Assembly (NCBI RefSeq): GCF_026342355.1
Contig: NZ_JAPEMV010000003.1
Location: forward strand, 186,001 to 250,000
Reading direction: 5' to 3'
DNA from: Streptomyces sp. NBC_00249
GTDB taxonomy: Bacteria; Actinomycetota; Actinomycetes; Streptomycetales; Streptomycetaceae
DNA length: 64,000 bases
This document shows positions 58,825-64,000 of this stretch, piece after piece. The notes under the pieces were generated by a model, which was not told where the DNA came from, ran no database searches, and saw only the letters and a list, made by a program, of their open reading frames with translations. Numbering within the stretch: the stretch's first letter is position 1; each line of letters starts with the position of its first letter. The position numbers were made by a program, and so were the translations under genes.

Positions 58825-60903
58825 ATGAACGCAGAAGCACCCGCCGCCTCCGGCCCGCACACCGCCCCCGACCCCTACCTCTGGCTGGAGGACGTGGCGG
58901 GTGAGGCCGCCCTGGACTGGGTCCGCGAGCGCAACGCCGAGACCGTGGCCGCGCTGACCGGAGCCCCCGGCTTCAAGACGCTGGAGCGCGAGGTCCGCGA
59001 GGTGCTGGACGACGACGCGCGGATCCCGTACGTCGTCCGCCGGGGCCGCCACCTCTACAACTTCTGGCAGGACGCCGACCGCCTGCGCGGCATCTGGCGG
59101 CGTACGACCCTGGAGGAGTACCGCACCGAACGGTCCGTCTGGGAGACCGTCCTGGACCTGGACGCGCTCGCCGAGGCCGAGGACGAGAAGTGGGCCTGGG
59201 CGGGCAGCAGCGTCCTGGCCCCCGCCCACCGCCACGCCCTCGTCATGCTGTCGCGCGACGGGGCGGACGCCTGCGTGGTGCGCGAGTTCGACCTCGAAAC
59301 CCTGGAGTTCGTCGAGGGCGGCTTCCACGTCGACGAGGCCAAGACCCGCGCCGGCTGGATCGACCGCGACCACCTGTGGATCGGCACCGACTTCGGCCCC
59401 GGCTCCCTCTCGCCCTCCGGCTACCCCCTCCAGGTCCGCCGCTGGCGCCGGGGCACCCCCCTCGACCAGGCCGAAAAGGTCTACGAGGGCCGGCCCGCCG
59501 ACCTCTCGGCCTGCGGCTGGCGCGACCACACGCGCGGCTTCGAACGGGACTTCGTCAGCCGGCAGATCGACTTCTGGAACCAGGAGCTGTTCCTCCTCCC
59601 CGACGCGCCCGAGGCACCAGATGCCCCCGCCGCCCCGCCGCTGAAGATCGACGTTCCGGACGACGCGGTCGCCTCCGTCCACCGGGAGTGGCTGATCGTC
59701 GCCCCCCGCTCCCCGTGGCTCGGGCACCCCGCCGGCAGCCTCCTCGCCTTCGACTTCGATGCCTTCCGGGCCGGTACGCGCACACCGCACGCGCTGTTCA
59801 CCCCCGACGCGCACACCGCGCTCGCCGGCTACAGCTGGACCCGCAACCACCTCGTGGTGACCACCCGCGCCGACGTCTCCTCCCGCATGGAGCTTCTCAC
59901 CCCCGGCCCCGACGGCTGGAGCCGCGCTCCCCTCGCCGGCGTCCCCCCGCTGTCCACGGCGTCGGTCGTCGACACCGACCCCGACGAGAGCGACGAGTAC
60001 CTCCTCGAACTGACCGGCTTCCTCCAGCCCTCCACCCTCCTGCGGGGCACGGCGGGCACGGCCGACGGCGGCGAGAGCCTCAAGCAGGCCCCCGCCCTGT
60101 TCGACACGGCCGGAATGAGCGTCGCCCAGTACTTCGCGGTCTCCGACGACGGCACGAAGGTCCCCTACTTCGTGATCGGCCCCGAGGACCGCCCCGGCCC
60201 CGGCCCCACCCTGCTCTACGGGTACGGCGGCTTCGAGGTCTCCATGGTTCCGCAGTACAGCGCGGTCACCGGCCGCGCCTGGCTCGCGCGCGGCGGTACG
60301 TACGTCCTCGCCGGCATCCGGGGCGGGCACGAGTACGGGCCCGCCTGGCACCGGGCCGCCCTCGGCGCCGACCGGGTCCGGGCCTTCGAGGACTTCGCCG
60401 CCGTCGCCCGCGACCTCACCGCGCGCGGCATCACCACCCCCGCCCAGCTGGGCATCGAGGGCGGCAGCAACGGCGGCCTCCTGATGGGCGCCGTGCTCAC
60501 CCGCGACCCCGCCCTGTTCGGCGCGGTCGTCGCCCACGTACCGCTGCTGGACATGCTCCGCTTCCACGAGCTCCTCGCCGGGGCCAGCTGGACCGCCGAG
60601 TACGGCAACCCCGACGACCCCGCCGACCGGCCCCACCTGGAGCGGATCTCCCCGTACCACCAGGTGCGGACCGACGGCCCCCCGTACCCGCCGGTCCTCC
60701 TGCTGACCTCCACCCGCGACGACCGGGTCCACCCCGGCCACGCCCGCAAGATGGCCGCCCGGCTGCGCGAGCACGGCCACCCCGTCCTCTTCCACGAGCA
60801 CCTCGGCGGCGGCCACGCCGGCGCCACCGACCACCGGCAGACCGCTTTCAACGAGGCACTCGTGCACACTTTCCTGTGGGAGCGCCTGACCCCGCAGAGG
60901 TGA
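58825..60903 (+). CDS. Prolyl oligopeptidase-family serine peptidase (S9)
   Basis: A 692-residue cytoplasmic-type S9 peptidase. An N-terminal beta-propeller (about 40-420, opening DPYLWLEDVAGEAALDWVRERN) precedes an alpha/beta-hydrolase domain with nucleophile S548 (EGGSNGGLLMG). Later come the acid in TSTRDDRVHPGHA and the base His in LGGGHAGATD. It cleaves short peptides, probably after proline. No signal peptide is seen. Confidence 0.93.
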   Translation: MNAEAPAASGPHTAPDPYLWLEDVAGEAALDWVRERNAETVAALTGAPGFKTLEREVREVLDDDARIPYVVRRGRHLYNFWQDADRLRGIWRRTTLEEYRTERSVWETVLDLDALAEAEDEKWAWAGSSVLAPAHRHALVMLSRDGADACVVREFDLETLEFVEGGFHVDEAKTRAGWIDRDHLWIGTDFGPGSLSPSGYPLQVRRWRRGTPLDQAEKVYEGRPADLSACGWRDHTRGFERDFVSRQIDFWNQELFLLPDAPEAPDAPAAPPLKIDVPDDAVASVHREWLIVAPRSPWLGHPAGSLLAFDFDAFRAGTRTPHALFTPDAHTALAGYSWTRNHLVVTTRADVSSRMELLTPGPDGWSRAPLAGVPPLSTASVVDTDPDESDEYLLELTGFLQPSTLLRGTAGTADGGESLKQAPALFDTAGMSVAQYFAVSDDGTKVPYFVIGPEDRPGPGPTLLYGYGGFEVSMVPQYSAVTGRAWLARGGTYVLAGIRGGHEYGPAWHRAALGADRVRAFEDFAAVARDLTARGITTPAQLGIEGGSNGGLLMGAVLTRDPALFGAVVAHVPLLDMLRFHELLAGASWTAEYGNPDDPADRPHLERISPYHQVRTDGPPYPPVLLLTSTRDDRVHPGHARKMAARLREHGHPVLFHEHLGGGHAGATDHRQTAFNEALVHTFLWERLTPQR

Positions 60904-60995
60904 GGACCGGCGCGCTGCCCGCTCCACCGCGCCGGGGCTGGTGGAATGGACCGACCGGCGGCCCGGACGGGGCCGCCCTCCGGGCGGAGGTACGG

Positions 60996-62171
60996 GTGTC
61001 GGATCGCGAGGGCCACGCGTTCGGGCCGGCTCCGGACGAGGCCCTGGAGGCGATCGGGACCACCGACGACGAGACCACCACCTGCCGGGAGCTGGCCGCC
61101 TTCCTCTTCCGCACCCTGTGCGACGCGGCGGCCGTGGACCTCGTCCTGGAGGGCCGCACCGAGCGCGTCGCCGTCGCCGGAGCCGCCGCACTGCTGCGCC
61201 CGCCGGTGGCGGGCACCCGGCCCGCCGTCCGCGCCGTGGACGAGGGACACCCGCTGCGCAGCTGGACCCTGCGGCCGGGCGGCGCCCCGGTGCACGGACT
61301 GGCCGTCGCGCTGTCCCGGCACGGAACCTCGTACGGGACCCTGCTCGCCGTACGGACCGGCCGCTCCTTCAGCGACCACGAGGCCGCCGCCCTGCACTTC
61401 GCGGCGCGCGTCGCTGCCGTGCACATCCGCCACGCCAGGCGGCTCGCCGCCACCGAGAGCGTCGCCCTCGACCTCCAGCGGGCCCTGGTCGCCGACCCCG
61501 GCCGGCCGCACCCGAACCTGCTGATCGCCGGCCGGTACCTGCCGGTCGGGTCGAGCGCCCTCGTCGGGGGCGACTGGTTCGAGACCGTACGGCTGCACTT
61601 CGGCCGGACCCTGCTGGTCGTCGGCGACGTCATGGGACACGGCCTCGACGCCGCCGTCGACATGAACGCCTACCGCTCCACCCTGCGCGAGGTCGCCTCC
61701 ACCGACCTCGCCCCCCACCGGGTCCTGCGCCAGCTCGACGCGCTCGTCGCCGAGGACGCGGCCCGGCGCCCCGCGACCTGCCTGCTCGTACGGGTCGATC
61801 CCGCGCGCGGTACCGCCGTCTACGCCAGCGCCGGGCACCTGCCGCCCGCCGTCTTCGGCGCGGACGGCGCCGGCCGGCTGCTCGACGTCCCCGTCGGCCC
61901 TCCGCTGGGCACCGGCCTGGGCGGCTACGAATCGGTGGCGCACCCCCTGAGCGGGGAGGAGACCCTGCTCCTGTACACCGACGGGCTCGTCGAGCGGCGC
62001 GGCGAGGACATCGACACCTCGCTGGCCCGCCTCACGGCCCTGCGGGTGCCGGGCGGCGGGACGGTCGCCGACGCCGCGGACGCGGTGGTCGCCGGCCTGG
62101 ACGCGCAGCACGCCGAGGACGACGTCGCCGTCCTCGCCGCCCGCATCCGCTCCCGCCTCCCGCACCCCTGA
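60996..62171 (+). CDS. GAF-like/SpoIIE-type PP2C phosphatase
   Basis: A 391-residue protein with a GAF-like N-terminal sensor region (about 30-165) and a C-terminal SpoIIE PP2C domain (about 170-388). The metal-binding signatures are VGGDWFETV, VVGDVMGHGLDAA, LYTDGLVERR and AEDDVAVLAARI. Such Streptomyces phosphatases dephosphorylate anti-sigma factor antagonists. GTG 60996 is chosen with GGAGG five bases upstream. It is convergent, 10 bases apart, with another phosphatase of the same class. Confidence 0.88.
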   Translation: MSDREGHAFGPAPDEALEAIGTTDDETTTCRELAAFLFRTLCDAAAVDLVLEGRTERVAVAGAAALLRPPVAGTRPAVRAVDEGHPLRSWTLRPGGAPVHGLAVALSRHGTSYGTLLAVRTGRSFSDHEAAALHFAARVAAVHIRHARRLAATESVALDLQRALVADPGRPHPNLLIAGRYLPVGSSALVGGDWFETVRLHFGRTLLVVGDVMGHGLDAAVDMNAYRSTLREVASTDLAPHRVLRQLDALVAEDAARRPATCLLVRVDPARGTAVYASAGHLPPAVFGADGAGRLLDVPVGPPLGTGLGGYESVAHPLSGEETLLLYTDGLVERRGEDIDTSLARLTALRVPGGGTVADAADAVVAGLDAQHAEDDVAVLAARIRSRLPHP

Positions 62172-62181
62172 GCGGCGCCGT

Positions 62182-64000
62182 TCAGGCGTGGGTGCGGGCG
62201 ATCAGCAGGGCCACGTCGTCGTGGGTGTCGGGGCGGCGCAGGGCGGACAGCAGCAGGTCGCAGGTCTCCTCGATGGGGCGGGTCGGGCCCGCGAGGAGGT
62301 CGGTCAGGGTCAGCAGCCGGGTGTCGATGTCCTGGTCGCGGGTCTCGACGAGCCCGTCGGTGTACAGGACCAGCGCGTCCCCGGGGGCCAGGGTGAGGCT
62401 CGTGGTGATGAAGGGGATCCCGCCGACGCCGAGCGGCACCGCGGTGGTCAGCCGCAGCAGCCGCGGATGCCGGCCGGCGCGCAGGTGCACCGGCGGCAGG
62501 TGCCCGGCCGTGGAGATGTGGCACAGCCGGGTGTGCGGGTCGTAGACGGCGTACACGCAGGTGGCCATGGCCTCGCCGAGGTCGGCGGTCGCGGCGTCGA
62601 GGTGGGTGAGTACCGTCGCCGGATCCAGACCCAGTCGGCCCAGCGCCCGGGCGGTCGCCCGCAGCTGGCCCATGGTGGCGGCCGCGTTGATGCCGCTGCC
62701 CATCACGTCGCCGACGACCAGCGCCGTCCGGTCCCCGGTGAGCGGGATGACGTCGAACCAGTCGCCGCCCGTCTCGTCGGCCGCTCCGGCCGGCTGGTAG
62801 CGGTACGCGAAGTCCAGGCCCGGAGCCGGGTGGGGGTCCTGCGGCAGCAGATGGCGCTGGAGGGCGAGGGCCGCGTGGCGCTGGCGCTGGAACCAGCGGG
62901 CGTTGTCGATGGACACCGCCGCGTGGGCGGCGAGCTCGGACGCCAGCAGGACGTCGTCCGGGCCGAACGGTACGGGGTTGCGGGCGCGCTTGAGGTCCAG
63001 CGCCCCCAGCACCTGGCCGCGGGCGATCAGCGGCACCGCGAGGTACGAGTGCAGCCCCGCCTCCGCGAGCAGCCGGGCGGCGTCCTGGTCACGGGCGATC
63101 CGCGGCAGGTCCTCCGCCAGCACGTGCGGGACGAGCACCGGGCGCCCCGTGCGGGCGCAGCGGGCGACCAGCCGGGTGGGGCCGTAGAGGGCGACGTCCC
63201 CGACCGGGTCGGCGGCCTCCTCGGCCTGCGTGCGGTAGGCCGATTTCACGGCCAGCGCGCGGAACCGTACGGCCCCGCCGGCCGTTCCGTCGCCCGGCCG
63301 GGCGCCCGTCAGGATGACGTCGAGCACGTCGACGGCCGCGATGTCGGCGACCTCCGGCACCACCACGTCCGCCAGCTCCCGGGCGGTGATGTCCAGGTCG
63401 AGGGTGGTCCCGATGCGCACCGACGCGTCGGCGATCAGGGACAGCCGCCGCCGGGCGTGGGCGGCCGACACGGCCGTGCGGTGCTGCTCGGTCACGTCCA
63501 CCACGGAGACCGCCACGCCGATCACGCGGGAGGACTGGTCGTCGAGCCGGTAGACCGACAGCAGCCAGGCCCGCTCGCCGTCCGGGTCCGAGGCGACGCG
63601 CCCGGTGGTGAACTCGTCGAGCATCGGCACCCCGGTCGCCATGACCTGCCGCATCCGCGCCTCGACGGCCGCCGACTCCAGCAGCGGCAGGACCTCCCCG
63701 GTCCGCCCCGCCCGCCCGACCTGCCCGAGCCGGCGCCCCAGGTGCCGGTCGGCGGGCACCCCGTTGATCCGTTCGAGCGCGGGGTTGACCAGGACGTAGC
63801 GCAGCTCGGTGTCGAGGACGGCCAGCCCGATGGGGGACTGGTCGACCAGGCGCATCGACAGCGCCAGATCCCGTTCGACGCGGCGCAGGGTGGCCTGCTC
63901 GGAGGCCAGGCCGAGGGCGAAGAGACGGCCGTTGTCGGCCTGGAGGCGCATGTTGCGGAACTCCACGAGGACGGTCCGCCCGTCCCGGTGGCGCACGGGG
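62182..64000 (-). CDS. PAS-GAF-SpoIIE phosphatase, N-terminus outside window
   Basis: At least 604 residues of a multi-domain regulator, cut by the window edge. The segment near the edge (RHRDGRTVLVEFRN) is itself the end of a PAS-type domain, so the true start lies beyond. A second PAS domain (about 45-170 of the visible part), a GAF domain (about 185-365) and a SpoIIE-type PP2C domain follow (TGGDWFDVI, VVGDVMGSGINAA, LYTDGLVETRD, HDDVALLIART). It is a predicted signal-responsive phosphatase of the partner-switching kind. Confidence 0.9.
   Translation of the reverse strand, partial: PVRHRDGRTVLVEFRNMRLQADNGRLFALGLASEQATLRRVERDLALSMRLVDQSPIGLAVLDTELRYVLVNPALERINGVPADRHLGRRLGQVGRAGRTGEVLPLLESAAVEARMRQVMATGVPMLDEFTTGRVASDPDGERAWLLSVYRLDDQSSRVIGVAVSVVDVTEQHRTAVSAAHARRRLSLIADASVRIGTTLDLDITARELADVVVPEVADIAAVDVLDVILTGARPGDGTAGGAVRFRALAVKSAYRTQAEEAADPVGDVALYGPTRLVARCARTGRPVLVPHVLAEDLPRIARDQDAARLLAEAGLHSYLAVPLIARGQVLGALDLKRARNPVPFGPDDVLLASELAAHAAVSIDNARWFQRQRHAALALQRHLLPQDPHPAPGLDFAYRYQPAGAADETGGDWFDVIPLTGDRTALVVGDVMGSGINAAATMGQLRATARALGRLGLDPATVLTHLDAATADLGEAMATCVYAVYDPHTRLCHISTAGHLPPVHLRAGRHPRLLRLTTAVPLGVGGIPFITTSLTLAPGDALVLYTDGLVETRDQDIDTRLLTLTDLLAGPTRPIEETCDLLLSALRRPDTHDDVALLIARTHA

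Overview
The window is high-GC, codon-biased actinobacterial DNA and almost certainly comes from a Streptomyces or close relative. The main signs are a complete whiE-type spore-pigment polyketide cluster, a rare TTA (bldA-type) codon in an antibiotic-type synthetase gene, GTG/TTG starts with GTGA/ATGA overlaps, an acyl-CoA carboxylase epsilon-like mini-protein, a HelD/HelR-type RNA polymerase motor and paired SpoIIE-type phosphatases. No RNA genes, IS elements, phage or CRISPR arrays were seen.

Layout. 1-1809: end of a sensor kinase, its LuxR-type response regulator and a membrane-anchored beta-repeat protein. 1968-19452: a compact hybrid NRPS/trans-AT PKS cluster. It holds a divergent SDR, an A-T protein, a C-A-T-C-T protein, a KS-(no AT)-ACP-reductase-like protein, a stand-alone adenylating enzyme, an MFS exporter, a luciferase-like monooxygenase with its flavin reductase, a discrete acyltransferase and a type II thioesterase. 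The module logic reads as three amino acids plus one unreduced malonate unit. The third amino acid would be loaded in trans by the stand-alone A protein and the malonate by the discrete AT. The terminal reductase-like domain has lost both its nucleotide-binding glycines and its Tyr/Lys pair, so release is probably non-reductive. I do not recognise the product.

19469-22870: DinB-like protein, a secreted membrane-anchored protein and a secreted metzincin protease. 23241-30825: spore-pigment cluster (two cyclases, ACP, CLF, KS-alpha, cupin, monooxygenase-like protein on the minus strand; FAD hydroxylase divergent) plus an AccE-like gene. 31027-44120: mostly housekeeping and surface functions (radical copper oxidase, HelR-like ATPase, P450, VWA pair, RpiR regulator, phospholipase D-like protein, CGNR regulator, quinone oxidoreductase). 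44192-53294: D,D-carboxypeptidase with a long acidic tail, a GntR/ABC operon, a methyltransferase and a large secreted GH31 enzyme. 53284-62171: MFS/TetR and TetR/NmrA-dehalogenase units with clear palindromic operators, an aldo/keto reductase, an S9 peptidase and a SpoIIE phosphatase. 62182-64000: a second SpoIIE phosphatase running off the window.

The intergenic DNA is rich in readable signals: perfect hairpin terminators at many gene ends, palindromes overlapping promoters, and three G-quadruplex-type repeats.
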